Shown here piece by piece: positions 8,150 to 18,411 of a stretch of DNA of 64,000 nucleotides. The position numbers and the translations under genes are program-made. Source of the stretch: Spyradosoma sp004558035 (GTDB lineage: Bacteria > Verrucomicrobiota > Verrucomicrobiia > Opitutales > UBA953); contig NZ_JBNPNH010000004.1 of the NCBI RefSeq assembly GCF_050314555.1, positions 62,001 through 126,000 on the forward strand, written 5' to 3'. Numbering within the stretch: position 1 is the first letter of the stretch; every line of letters starts with the position of its first letter. The notes under the pieces were generated by a model, which made no database searches, was not told the DNA's origin, and saw only the letters and a list, made by a program, of their open reading frames with translations.

Positions 8150-9580
8150 ATGCTCTTCAATTCGACAGAATTTTTGGTTTTCGGGCTCGCCGCGCTGACG
8201 CTTCACTGGTACGCGTTCAGCGGGAGCGCACGACGGCAGAACGCGTTTCTGCTCGCGGCGAGCTGGTTTTTCTACGCCTGGTGGGACTGGCGTTTTCTCG
8301 GTCTGCTGATTCTCGCGGGCGCGACGTCGTTCGCCGCAGGACTCGGCGTCGCGCACTCCGAAGAAAACACGAGAGCGCGCCGAGGTTGGTTTCTCTTCGG
8401 CGTGCTGACGAATCTCGGCGTGCTCGCGCTATTCAAATATTACGACTTCTTCGTCCGCTCGTTTTCGGAAGCCTTTCTCGGCGGAATCGACGGCGGGCTG
8501 CTGCTGAACCTCGCGTTGCCGGTCGGCGTCTCGTTCTATTCGTTCCAGGCGATCGGCTACTGCGCGGACGTCTTTCTCGGTCGCGTTCCCGCGGAAAAAA
8601 GTCCCCTTCGGCATTTCACGTTCATCAGCTTTTTCCCGCAGCTGCTCGCGGGGCCCATCGGGCGCTCGGGCAATCTTTCGCCTCAGTTCGCGGAGCGGCG
8701 GACGTTCGACGCGGCGCTCGCGACCGACGGGCTGAGGCAGATTCTTTGGGGGCTTTTCAAAAAAACCGTCGTGGCGGACAACTGCGCCGCCGTCGTCGAC
8801 GCCGTCTGGGCGGGCGGCGCCGGGAACGCCTCGCCGGGAACGCTTGTCGCCGCTGCCGTGCTCTATTCCTTCCAGATTTACGGCGACTTCAGCGGCTACA
8901 GCGACATGGCGATCGGCACCGCCAAGCTCTTCGGCGTCCGTCTCGGCGACAATTTTCTGTTCCCGTACTTCAGCCGCGACCCGCAGGAATTCTGGCGCCG
9001 CTGGCACATTTCGCTCAACACCTGGTTTCGGGACTTCGTCTATATCCCGCTCGGCGGCTCCCGCGCGGGAAAGCTCCGGACGCTGCGCAATCTCTTCGTC
9101 GTTTTCGGTCTGAGCGGACTTTGGCACGGAGCGAACTGGACGTTCGTCTGCTGGGGGCTTTTTCACGCGCTGCTTTTCGTGCCGCGGACGCTTTTCGGGC
9201 GAAAGCGGAAAAGCACGGCTGTCGTCGCCGAAAACGCGGCGCTGCCGAGTCTCTCGGAGCTCGCGCGACTCGTCGCCACGTTCGTCGCCGTCACGATCGG
9301 CTGGGTATTCTTCAGAGCGCCGACGCTCGGCGACGCGTTCGCCTTTCTCGGAAACTGCGTCGTTCCCGCGGGAACGGAGACTTTCGGATTCTGCGGAACG
9401 CCGTTCCTTTTCATCGGAATGATGCTCGTCGTCGAATGGATCCAACGCCGAGGAACTCACGCGCTTTACCGAGTTTTCCCGTTCCCGCGCCCCGTCCGTT
9501 GGGCACTTTACGGACTATTCCTCTTCTTCATTTTTCAAAATGACGGAATGCAGGAAAACTTCATCTATTTCAGATTCTGA
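8150..9580 (+). CDS. MBOAT-family O-acyltransferase (AlgI/DltB/PatA type)
   Basis: A 476-residue polytopic membrane protein. The start MLFNSTEFLVFGLAALTLHW, the block FFPQLLAGPI (residues about 162-171), FWRRWHISLNTWFRDFVYIPLGG and LSGLWHGANWTFVCWG with the conserved MBOAT histidine are family hallmarks. Members pass an acyl group across the inner membrane to a periplasmic glycan. The next gene, an SGNH-fold protein three bases downstream, is the standard partner, as in alginate (AlgI with AlgJ/AlgX) or teichoic acid systems. The operon context suggests acylation of the exported polysaccharide built by the upstream genes. At 9361-9376 the gene contains a 16-bp palindrome made of two inverted GGGAACG words. 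Confidence 0.92.
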   Translation: MLFNSTEFLVFGLAALTLHWYAFSGSARRQNAFLLAASWFFYAWWDWRFLGLLILAGATSFAAGLGVAHSEENTRARRGWFLFGVLTNLGVLALFKYYDFFVRSFSEAFLGGIDGGLLLNLALPVGVSFYSFQAIGYCADVFLGRVPAEKSPLRHFTFISFFPQLLAGPIGRSGNLSPQFAERRTFDAALATDGLRQILWGLFKKTVVADNCAAVVDAVWAGGAGNASPGTLVAAAVLYSFQIYGDFSGYSDMAIGTAKLFGVRLGDNFLFPYFSRDPQEFWRRWHISLNTWFRDFVYIPLGGSRAGKLRTLRNLFVVFGLSGLWHGANWTFVCWGLFHALLFVPRTLFGRKRKSTAVVAENAALPSLSELARLVATFVAVTIGWVFFRAPTLGDAFAFLGNCVVPAGTETFGFCGTPFLFIGMMLVVEWIQRRGTHALYRVFPFPRPVRWALYGLFLFFIFQNDGMQENFIYFRF

Positions 9581-9583
9581 ACC

Positions 9584-10582
9584 ATGTCCGAAATCGACGC
9601 AAAAAACCGATTTTTCGCGAAACTGCTTTTATTTTTCGCGTGTTTCGCGATCGTCGCGGCTCTTGTTCCCGCGCTCGCCGCGCTGAGAATACGCACCTAT
9701 TCGTACGCCTTGCCGCCTGACAAGAAGATTCTCTTCGTCGGCGACTCTCACATCGCGCAAGGCGTGGACGACGCGGAAATTCCCGGCGCATTCAATTCCT
9801 CCGTCAGCGCGGACACTTACGTGAGCGCTTATCTGCGCCTTCGGCTTCTGCTGCGGGACAATCCGCAGATCGATACGGTGTTTCTGGGCGTCTCGCCCTA
9901 CTCGATTTCCCGCGGCTCGGACGAGACGCTCTTCCGTCCGTCGCTCGTGGCCATGAAAGTGCCTTATTATCTGCCGCATTTCGGCGAAGACGAATGGACG
10001 CTCTATCTCGAGCGCGCCCCGAAAGATTTTCTCCGCGCGGTTTTTCTCTCGCCCTCGACCTACCTGCGCTCAAGCAAGCTGAGCAATAAAAAATACTTCA
10101 AAAAGCTCGGCGGATTCAATCCTCGGGAAAACCGTTCTTTGGCGAAGGCAGTCGCTGCGACGGAAACGCTCGAAAAACCGCTCTTTTGGGGGTGTGAAGC
10201 GGAACTGACATATCTCGAAAAGATTCGCGCACTTTGTGAAAATCGGAGAATAAGACTGATTTTCCTCAACACGCCGATTTACTCCGCAGAGAAATACCTG
10301 AACGTCTCTCATTACTACGAAACGCTACGGGAACGCTTTTCGGACATCGAGCTGTGGGACTACATGAATCTCGACGTTCCCGACGACTGCCGCGAAGACG
10401 TGAACCATCTCAACGCGTTCGGCGCGAAGCGTTTCGCGAAGCTGCTTGCGGCGCGCATCGCCGCAACGGACGAAACGCGTCAGGCAAGTTCCGGGAAGGA
10501 ATTGCGCGTCCAACGAAGCGTGAAGCACGAACCGTCCGCGCGGGAAAACTCCAACGCGAAACTTCCCGCGGGAACGTCGTAA
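9584..10582 (+). CDS. Membrane-anchored SGNH/GDSL-like acyltransferase partner
   Basis: A 332-residue protein with one N-terminal membrane segment (residues about 13-33) followed by an SGNH-type fold. Block I is ILFVGDSHIAQG (Ser in GDS) and the C-terminal block is DVNHLNAFGAKRF, which carries the Asp-x-x-His pair. This is the expected periplasmic partner of the MBOAT protein encoded just upstream. The last 35 or so residues (after about 297) are encoded inside the 3' end of the convergent gene at 10480-12651. They look low-complexity and may have arisen by loss of an earlier stop. Function is inferred from the MBOAT pairing; similarity is at motif level. Confidence 0.75.
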   Translation: MSEIDAKNRFFAKLLLFFACFAIVAALVPALAALRIRTYSYALPPDKKILFVGDSHIAQGVDDAEIPGAFNSSVSADTYVSAYLRLRLLLRDNPQIDTVFLGVSPYSISRGSDETLFRPSLVAMKVPYYLPHFGEDEWTLYLERAPKDFLRAVFLSPSTYLRSSKLSNKKYFKKLGGFNPRENRSLAKAVAATETLEKPLFWGCEAELTYLEKIRALCENRRIRLIFLNTPIYSAEKYLNVSHYYETLRERFSDIELWDYMNLDVPDDCREDVNHLNAFGAKRFAKLLAARIAATDETRQASSGKELRVQRSVKHEPSARENSNAKLPAGTS

Positions 10583-12651
10583 ACGCGACGTTCAAAACGC
10601 GCTCCCGCAAGTTGCGCGAGCAAATTTTTCAACGCGAAGAACGCCGGGCGCGGGCGCGGATTCCCCGGATTCGAATCATCCACGAGCCCGAATCCTCGAT
10701 GCACGAGGCGCCACCAATACACGCGTGAAACGTGTCCGCTCGCGATCGCCAGGAGCAGATAGCGGCACATGAATTTCGCGTAGTCTTCTTCGGAAACGCG
10801 CGGAGGCTCCGTCGCCCACGGGTCTGCCGGCCGCGTTTCCCACGGACCGAACATCACGAACGGCGAGTCGATCGGTCCGTAAACGCCGGCGCCGAGAAGC
10901 GGCCAGTTCGTTTCCGAGACGACGATTTTCGATTCTTCGAAACCGTAAGTCTCCGCGAACGCGCGATGAATCGCGCACTTGCCGACGAGATCGAATTTCC
11001 CCTGAAAATTTTCCGGCGCGCCGCGACGATCGACGTAAAGGTGCTGAGAAAGCGCGGAAAACGTTCCCGCGGGAACGCGCGACAGCAGTCCGGGCAGAGA
11101 GTGCAGGTCGAAGTCGATGCACGCCGGCCCCGTGAGGCGGATTTTCGGGAACGCGCGTTTCGCTTCGATCGCGGGCGCGAGCAATTTGTCGTAATCCGCG
11201 AAATCCCAGACGCCCCATTTTCCGCGGTTCGTCGCATGTCCGATTTCGTAAAAATCCGCGAAGTCGTGAGTTTTTTCCACGGCGAGCATCACCATTTCCC
11301 GCCAGCTCCCCGCGTCGCGGACCGCCGCGCGGTCCTGCACGAGAGCGAACGCGACCGCGTTCCCGCGCTCACGGAGCTCCCGCGCCTTTTCCAGAGCGAA
11401 ATTCCACTGCGGGCACCCCTTGTGATGATAAAGACGGAGCAGCACCGGCAACTTCGCGCGCGCAGAGTCTTCGAGTTCCGCCAAATACGCAATCTGCGTT
11501 TCCCAGTTCGTCTCCGCCGTGGCTTCAAGCTTCATGCCGAGCGTTCCCGCGAAATCGACGGGCTCGGAGAACGAGCTCTCGGCGATTTTTCCGTAATTTT
11601 TCCAGACGCGCCGCCCGCGCAGAAAAAACTCCTTCGCGATTCGGAAAATATTGTCCGCCGAGCGGAATTTTCGGCGTTCCCGCGACATGTAGGCGGGAAT
11701 CGCCTGGACGGAACGTTCGTCCCAAATCCAAAGTTCTTTGCCGAGCGGCACCGCGCTTCCGGGAGCCGCCGCAAGCGCCGCCCTGCGGTCTTCCCGGCGA
11801 ACGCGCCATTCGCGGATCGGATGCCGCCAGGGACGCAGCGCCGAATGCCGGTCGAAAGCACCGCGTTCTTTCGCTTCGGCGACGACGAATTCGCCCGGCG
11901 GCCCGTAGCCCATGTAATACATCGAGTGAAAGACCCGCCGCAGATCCGACGGCAGATCCAGGCGCGCAAGATCGCGCCCGCGCTGCGCGTCCGTCAGCGT
12001 TCCCGCGGGGAAAATCCGCACGCGATCGAGGTCGATGAAGAGAACCTGCACCTCTTCATTGACCTTTCTCAGCGCGATGTTCTGATTGCCCAGATCGCGG
12101 TGCACGATGCCGGCGTCGTGCATCGCGCGGCAGGCGTCGGCGACCTTCTGCATCAGCGACATCAGCGTTCCGCAGTCCGGATTTTCGGAATAGATGCGGT
12201 AAAGCTCGTCACGAAAATTCGTCAGCGCGGGAACGAACGCCGTGACGAGGCGGCTTTCGAGCAGATGCCCTTTCGCGTCCCGACGTTCGGCGACGGCGAC
12301 AGGCTCGGGCGTGCCGATCTGTTTTTCCCGAAGAATCCAAGCCGCCGCGAATGCCCGAAGCGCTTTGGAGCCCTTGTTCCCGCGCTCGAAAAATTCGCGG
12401 AGTTTCCCGGGAGCGCGATACGTCTTCACGACGACGTCGCGCAAGACGCCGCCGACCTCGCATCGGGTCCGCACGACGCGTTCCCGCCCCTGCTGCAGCA
12501 GCACGGTGCCCTCGCGTTCCCGCGACGAAATCAGAAGTTCCCGCAGATCGTCGGAGTCCCAATCGGGATCGACGCGCGCGCTCCAGCCGCGCAGGTCGCG
12601 CGCCTCGGGCAAAAAAGAGAAAATCGAATCGTCGTTCTGCGGCGGTTTCAT
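10480..12651 (-). CDS. WaaP-type LPS kinase fused to glycoside-hydrolase-like domain
   Basis: A 723-residue two-part protein. Residues about 40-250 are a lipopolysaccharide-kinase (WaaP/RfaP, InaA) fold: VVVKTYR for ATP binding, the catalytic loop GIVHRDLGNQNIALR (D186, N191) and the metal site FIDLDR (D207). Residues about 380-723 look like a TIM-barrel glycosidase of clan A. FYEIGHATNR sits where the acid/base Glu is found, and KIVVSETNWP where the nucleophile Glu lies; WWRLVHRGFGL comes near the end. No signal peptide is visible, so the glycosidase-like part would act in the cytosol or have become a binding module. The gene overlaps the convergent SGNH gene by 103 bp and precedes a GT4 gene on the same strand. 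Confidence 0.72.
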   Translation of the reverse strand: MKPPQNDDSIFSFLPEARDLRGWSARVDPDWDSDDLRELLISSREREGTVLLQQGRERVVRTRCEVGGVLRDVVVKTYRAPGKLREFFERGNKGSKALRAFAAAWILREKQIGTPEPVAVAERRDAKGHLLESRLVTAFVPALTNFRDELYRIYSENPDCGTLMSLMQKVADACRAMHDAGIVHRDLGNQNIALRKVNEEVQVLFIDLDRVRIFPAGTLTDAQRGRDLARLDLPSDLRRVFHSMYYMGYGPPGEFVVAEAKERGAFDRHSALRPWRHPIREWRVRREDRRAALAAAPGSAVPLGKELWIWDERSVQAIPAYMSRERRKFRSADNIFRIAKEFFLRGRRVWKNYGKIAESSFSEPVDFAGTLGMKLEATAETNWETQIAYLAELEDSARAKLPVLLRLYHHKGCPQWNFALEKARELRERGNAVAFALVQDRAAVRDAGSWREMVMLAVEKTHDFADFYEIGHATNRGKWGVWDFADYDKLLAPAIEAKRAFPKIRLTGPACIDFDLHSLPGLLSRVPAGTFSALSQHLYVDRRGAPENFQGKFDLVGKCAIHRAFAETYGFEESKIVVSETNWPLLGAGVYGPIDSPFVMFGPWETRPADPWATEPPRVSEEDYAKFMCRYLLLAIASGHVSRVYWWRLVHRGFGLVDDSNPGNPRPRPAFFALKNLLAQLAGARFERRVYDVPAGSFALEFSRADGSCFTLRWTRNSFPELA

Positions 12652-12685
12652 TGCGGAGAATCGTCAGGGGTGAAATATCGGGAAA

Positions 12686-13759
12686 TCAGGCGAGCAGCTC
12701 CAAAAGCGCGTCCACGTGCTTTTCGAGCGAATACGGGTAGCGCACGGACGCCTCGGGGTCGGAGAGCGCGAGCGTTCCCGCGCGATGGCGTTCCCGCGCC
12801 GCGGCAATCGCGGCACGAACGCCCGCGACGCTTCGCGGGAACTTGACGCAGCCCGGCTCAGCGAGCGCGTCCGTCGCTCCGCAGAACTCGGAAAGCAGCG
12901 CGGGCGTGCCGCAAAGAATCGACTCGACGGCGACCAATCCGAACGCCTCGTATTTGCTGGCGAGAATCGTCGCGTCCGCCGCCGCGTAGCATTTTTCGAC
13001 GTCCGCGCGGAATCCGAGATTGAGCGCGCGCGGATGCTCGATCGGTCGCCGCGACGCCACCGCGAGCACGACGTCGGGATCGTTCAGTTCGTCAAGCGCG
13101 GCGAGAATCAGATCCGCGCCCTTGAGCGCATGATTGTTCGACGGGAAAAGCAGCACGAACTTGTCTTCGGAGACGCCCCACTCCGCCCGAACCTCCTTTC
13201 GGAACGAACGCGCGGCAAGATTGAACTTCGCGGTGTCCACGGGCGGGAACAGACAGACGACCTTCTCCGGCGCGGCGACCTTCAGGTCGAGAATCTCGCT
13301 TCGCGTCATGCGGGAATGCGCGACGCAGACCTTCGCCTGCGCATAGAGCGCCGCTTCGTGCTCCATCACGAGCCTGTCCGTGAACGAAGGTTTCCTTTTT
13401 CCTTTTTTGAGCAGGTGAGCGAGATGCGTCCCGCCCGAAATCGCCATGTCCACGGGCGCGGGAACGCGGGACGCGCTGACTGTTTTCCAGCCCTTGCGGC
13501 AGAACGTCGCCGCGCGGTTTTCGAAATCCCAATTCGCCAGACGTTGCGAAAAAAGATACGGGAAGCGCGCGGGAACGCGGATCAGCTCGATGCGGTCCCG
13601 CAGCTCCGCCGGGAAAACGGACGCGTCCGTCCGCATCGCCACGCCGCGCACGGGAACGCCTTTCCGAGCGAAACCGCATATCATGTCGACGACGGCGCGC
13701 TCCATTCCTCCGGCGCGGGCGATTGTGTGAAAAATGAAATTGATTCCGGGGATTGGCAT
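12686..13759 (-). CDS. GT4 glycosyltransferase (GT-B fold)
   Basis: A 357-residue glycosyltransferase. The N-terminal half has MPIPGINFIFHTIARAGGMERAVVDM, a donor-enzyme glycine-rich start. The C-terminal half has FVLLFPSNNHALKGADLILAAL and EAFGLVAVESILCGTPAL, the EX7E motif that binds the nucleotide sugar in family 4. The start at 13759 is chosen because the fold begins there; the open frame continues 48 codons upstream but crosses into the divergent promoter region. It lies head-to-head with the deacetylase gene (124 bp apart) and 34 bp upstream of the kinase-glycosidase fusion, with which it is probably co-transcribed. Likely role: LPS core or surface glycan assembly. Confidence 0.87.
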   Translation of the reverse strand: MPIPGINFIFHTIARAGGMERAVVDMICGFARKGVPVRGVAMRTDASVFPAELRDRIELIRVPARFPYLFSQRLANWDFENRAATFCRKGWKTVSASRVPAPVDMAISGGTHLAHLLKKGKRKPSFTDRLVMEHEAALYAQAKVCVAHSRMTRSEILDLKVAAPEKVVCLFPPVDTAKFNLAARSFRKEVRAEWGVSEDKFVLLFPSNNHALKGADLILAALDELNDPDVVLAVASRRPIEHPRALNLGFRADVEKCYAAADATILASKYEAFGLVAVESILCGTPALLSEFCGATDALAEPGCVKFPRSVAGVRAAIAAARERHRAGTLALSDPEASVRYPYSLEKHVDALLELLA

Positions 13760-13883
13760 AGGCGAGGCGAGAAATAATCCCACTTCCGCCGCGCGCCCGC
13801 AACGATATTTCCCGCTTCCTCCGGGAGATTTTCGCCAAATTGAAATTTGACCCGTCCGCTCATCGATTTTACTCTTCGTCTCC
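13760..13883. other. Divergent intergenic region between the GT4 and deacetylase genes
   Basis: This 124-bp stretch must hold the promoters of both divergent genes. No convincing -35/-10 pair, operator or hairpin could be assigned by eye. Confidence 0.4.
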
Positions 13884-14738
13884 ATGCCGCTCACCGTCTT
13901 CACCTATCACAGAATCCAGCCCAAGCCGCATCCGGACGCCCTCGACGCGGAAACGTTCGAACGCCAGCTGGACTTCATTCAGAAAAAATTCTCCGTTCTG
14001 ACGCCCGACGACGCGCTCGCCTACATCGCGGGAACGAGGAAATTTCCCGCGAACACGCGCTTCGCGATGCTCTCGTTCGACGACGGCTGGCTGGACAACT
14101 GGTTTTTCGCGACGCCGATTCTGAAACGGCGAGGGCTGAAGGCCGCGCTCGCGCTTTCCGCCGGGTTCCTTCACGACGCGCCGCTGCGGGAACGCCCCGA
14201 AGACGTCCCCGCCGAAATCGTCGAACGCCGCAATCTCGACGCGGAAGAGATCGCGCTCAAGGGCGACACGCGCTGTTACCTTTCCCGCGCCGAAGTGAAG
14301 GCGATGCACGATTCCGGCTGCTGGAGCATCGAGGCTCACGGCACCCGCCACGCGAAAAACGACCGCGGAATCAGCTCCGTCGCCGCGCCCGCGACCGGAG
14401 TTTCGCCGAAGGATTTCGAAAAGTTTCTTCGGGCGGATCTGGAAAACTGTATCCGCGAAATCACGACGATTACAGGACGCGCGCCGAAAATGCTTTTTTG
14501 GCCCTGGGGGCACTATTCCGACGAGTCGGTCCGAATCGCGAAATCGCTCGGTTTCAATGCGCAGTTCACGACCGCGAAAGGATCCTGCGGATTCGGCGAT
14601 TCCCGCGACGTGCTCCCGCGTCTGAACGCCGCGGCGAAATGGGAAAAGTTCACGCGCAACGTCTTCATCTTCAGCCGCCCGCTGCTGACGAAGCTCCACG
14701 ATCTTCTGGCGCACACGGAAACACTCCGCAAGAGCTGA
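13884..14738 (+). CDS. Polysaccharide deacetylase (CE4/NodB domain)
   Basis: A 284-residue CE4-family protein. The catalytic/metal motif 1 is SFDDGW (D66-D67), motif 2 is EAHGTRH (H152 and H156 as metal ligands), and a downstream FWPWGHYS resembles motif 3 of the PgaB/IcaB branch. These enzymes remove N-acetyl groups from cell-surface polysaccharides. There is no clear signal peptide, so the protein may be cytosolic and act on a lipid-linked precursor, or its export signal is missed. It stands alone between two divergent/convergent minus-strand genes; the gap to the next stop is only 9 bp. No Shine-Dalgarno is visible before the ATG. Confidence 0.87.
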   Translation: MPLTVFTYHRIQPKPHPDALDAETFERQLDFIQKKFSVLTPDDALAYIAGTRKFPANTRFAMLSFDDGWLDNWFFATPILKRRGLKAALALSAGFLHDAPLRERPEDVPAEIVERRNLDAEEIALKGDTRCYLSRAEVKAMHDSGCWSIEAHGTRHAKNDRGISSVAAPATGVSPKDFEKFLRADLENCIREITTITGRAPKMLFWPWGHYSDESVRIAKSLGFNAQFTTAKGSCGFGDSRDVLPRLNAAAKWEKFTRNVFIFSRPLLTKLHDLLAHTETLRKS

Positions 14739-14747
14739 GTCCCGCGA

Positions 14748-16634
14748 CTACCTGAAAAACTCCTTGCTCTGCTCGACGGCGGCGCGGAAGACGGGGACGT
14801 TCAGCTTCGCGTCGGGGAGGTAGCGGTAGTCGCGGTCGAAGATTTCGTAGTCGCCGAGGCGGACGTGCGTGATGCGGTCGCGCTCGATCACGCCCCACTG
14901 CTCCGGATGCCCGACGAGCAGCCATTCGCGCGGCGTCTCGTCGAAAAGATTTTTGCCCACGGAATAGTCGCTCGGCGCGTTCCCGACGTGCAGATAATTC
15001 TGCAGCAGCGTGACGCTCGCGTCGTAGTGCGACGTCCAGTGCGTGTGCGTTTTGGGCGGCAGCGCGGCGTCGAAGAGCACGAACGGCACCTTGAGCTGGT
15101 GCGTCGAAAACAGCGAGCCGTGGCCCCACGTGTTGTTGCCGTCCTCGTTGAATTCCTGCCCGTGGTCGCCGGTGAGAATGACGATGGTGTTTTCGAGCAG
15201 CCCGCGTTCCCGCAGGTCGTCGAACACGCGCCCGAGCTGGCGGTCGAGCCAGAACGCGTCGTTCTTGTAGAGGTTGAAGAACGGGGTCGGGTCGGTGTTT
15301 TTGCCGAGCAGCTCGTATTTCGGATTTTCCCAGTCGGTGGGGAATTTCTTCTCGGCGTCCTTCGGAAGCGTCATCGCGTGCAGTTCGTCGAAGAACAGGA
15401 AGCCGAAGAACGGGCGGCGCTCGGCGGCGGGAACGCTCACGTGATTTTTCGTGAACTCAAGCCACGCGTCCGCGAGCCGCTCGTCGCCCTCGGCGGTCGA
15501 AACGCCCTCCGCAAGGTAGTCGCGGATCGACTCGGCGGGAACGTTCCTGAAGATCGTGCGCGTGAACGGCGGATTGGAGAGCCCCGCCGTCGCGTAAACC
15601 GCGGTCGCGTAATTATTTTTCAACAACACGTCCACGAACGCCGAGCTGACGCCGCCGTCGCGGATCGCGCCGAAATACATTCCCGGCAGCCCGTGGAAAA
15701 ACGACATCACGCCCGTGCGCGTGCCGTGGTCGCCGCTGTAGTGCTCGGCGAAGACCTGCGCGTTCTTCGCGAAGGCGCAGACGTTCGGCATCACTTCCGG
15801 CGCGAAGGTGCGGAAATTCCACGAATCGACGAAGATGACGAGCACGTTCTTCGTCGGCGGCTCCGCGGGAACGAGCGGCGCGCGCGGATAGTCGAGCGAC
15901 GAGCCCGCGTTGAGCTTGATCTTCTCGCGCACCTTTTCGGGATCGACCCAGCCGCGCCGGATCAGAAAACGGTTCGCCGTCAGCGGGAAATGCCCCGGGT
16001 AAACCTCCGCGATGCGATAGACGGAACGGCTCCCGTTCGCGGAATAATACGCGTGCATCATGTGCGAGGCGACGAGCAGGACGGCGAGCGTTCCCGCGAC
16101 CGCGCCGAGCGCCTTCCCGCCCGTGCGCGAAGCGAAAAACCGCGCCGCGGACCACGCGACGAGACCGAGCCCGACGAGCGCGAGCGCCCCGCCCGCCATC
16201 AGCGCGATCTGCCCCGCCGTGAACGTGAAGATTCCCGCCGCGCCGCCGCCGAAAAGCAGATCCAGCACGAAGCTGTTGTATACATGAAATCGATACAGAC
16301 CGAAGACGAAGGTGTCGAGCGCGACGACGATCAGCCCCGCCGTTCCCGCCGCGACGGAAAGGCACGCCGCGAGCGGACGCCGCGGGAACGCCAGCGCCCA
16401 CGGCAGACAGCACGCGATCCAAGCGACCGCGCCCCACATCGCGAAATGCCCGAACATCGTGCAGAACGCGTACACGCCGCCCTCGCCGGAAAAATCGATG
16501 TCGAGCTGACGGAAATAATTCAGCGAAATCAGCGCGGCGAGCGCCGCCGCGAAAACGAAAAACCACGCACCGTGCCGCAGCGCCTCCCCGCGGGAACGCG
16601 GCGCCCGCGCCGCAAAAAATTCTCGAATCTTCAT
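14748..16634 (-). CDS. YejM/PbgA-like inner-membrane sulfatase-fold protein
   Basis: A 628-residue protein with five predicted membrane helices (residues about 22-190) and a periplasmic sulfatase-fold domain. The region VALDTFVFGLYRFHVYNSF (about 104-122) is very like the YejM/PbgA family membrane part. Metal and active-site parts are VIFVDSWNFRTF (D270), HGTRTGVMSFFHG (T305 or T307) and LTGDHGQEFNEDGNN. In enterics PbgA senses LPS and controls LpxC turnover by FtsH; whether that holds here is not known. It is separated from groEL upstream by a strong terminator at 16677-16707, so it needs its own promoter in 16635-16676. Confidence 0.82.
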   Translation of the reverse strand: MKIREFFAARAPRSRGEALRHGAWFFVFAAALAALISLNYFRQLDIDFSGEGGVYAFCTMFGHFAMWGAVAWIACCLPWALAFPRRPLAACLSVAAGTAGLIVVALDTFVFGLYRFHVYNSFVLDLLFGGGAAGIFTFTAGQIALMAGGALALVGLGLVAWSAARFFASRTGGKALGAVAGTLAVLLVASHMMHAYYSANGSRSVYRIAEVYPGHFPLTANRFLIRRGWVDPEKVREKIKLNAGSSLDYPRAPLVPAEPPTKNVLVIFVDSWNFRTFAPEVMPNVCAFAKNAQVFAEHYSGDHGTRTGVMSFFHGLPGMYFGAIRDGGVSSAFVDVLLKNNYATAVYATAGLSNPPFTRTIFRNVPAESIRDYLAEGVSTAEGDERLADAWLEFTKNHVSVPAAERRPFFGFLFFDELHAMTLPKDAEKKFPTDWENPKYELLGKNTDPTPFFNLYKNDAFWLDRQLGRVFDDLRERGLLENTIVILTGDHGQEFNEDGNNTWGHGSLFSTHQLKVPFVLFDAALPPKTHTHWTSHYDASVTLLQNYLHVGNAPSDYSVGKNLFDETPREWLLVGHPEQWGVIERDRITHVRLGDYEIFDRDYRYLPDAKLNVPVFRAAVEQSKEFFR

Positions 16635-16676
16635 GCGTGCAGTTTATCGCGTCCGCCCGTTCCGAAAAACGAAAAA

Positions 16677-16707
16677 AGCGTTCCCGCGGATTTTCCGCGG
16701 GAACGCT
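16677..16707 (-). terminator. groEL terminator made of two inverted GGGAACG words
   Basis: AGCGTTCCCGCGG (16677-16689) pairs perfectly with CCGCGGGAACGCT (16695-16707), a 13-bp stem with a 5-base loop. On the minus strand it is followed by a run of six T (16672-16677). Each arm is one copy of the dispersed 7-mer in opposite orientation. Confidence 0.9.
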
Positions 16708-16747
16708 CTTCTTCAAGCTTTAAGCCTTAAACTTTAAGCTTTTTTTC

Positions 16748-18379
<1,632 letters not shown>

Positions 18380-18411
18380 GATGTTTCAGAATTTCGGTTG
18401 TTGAAATTTTT

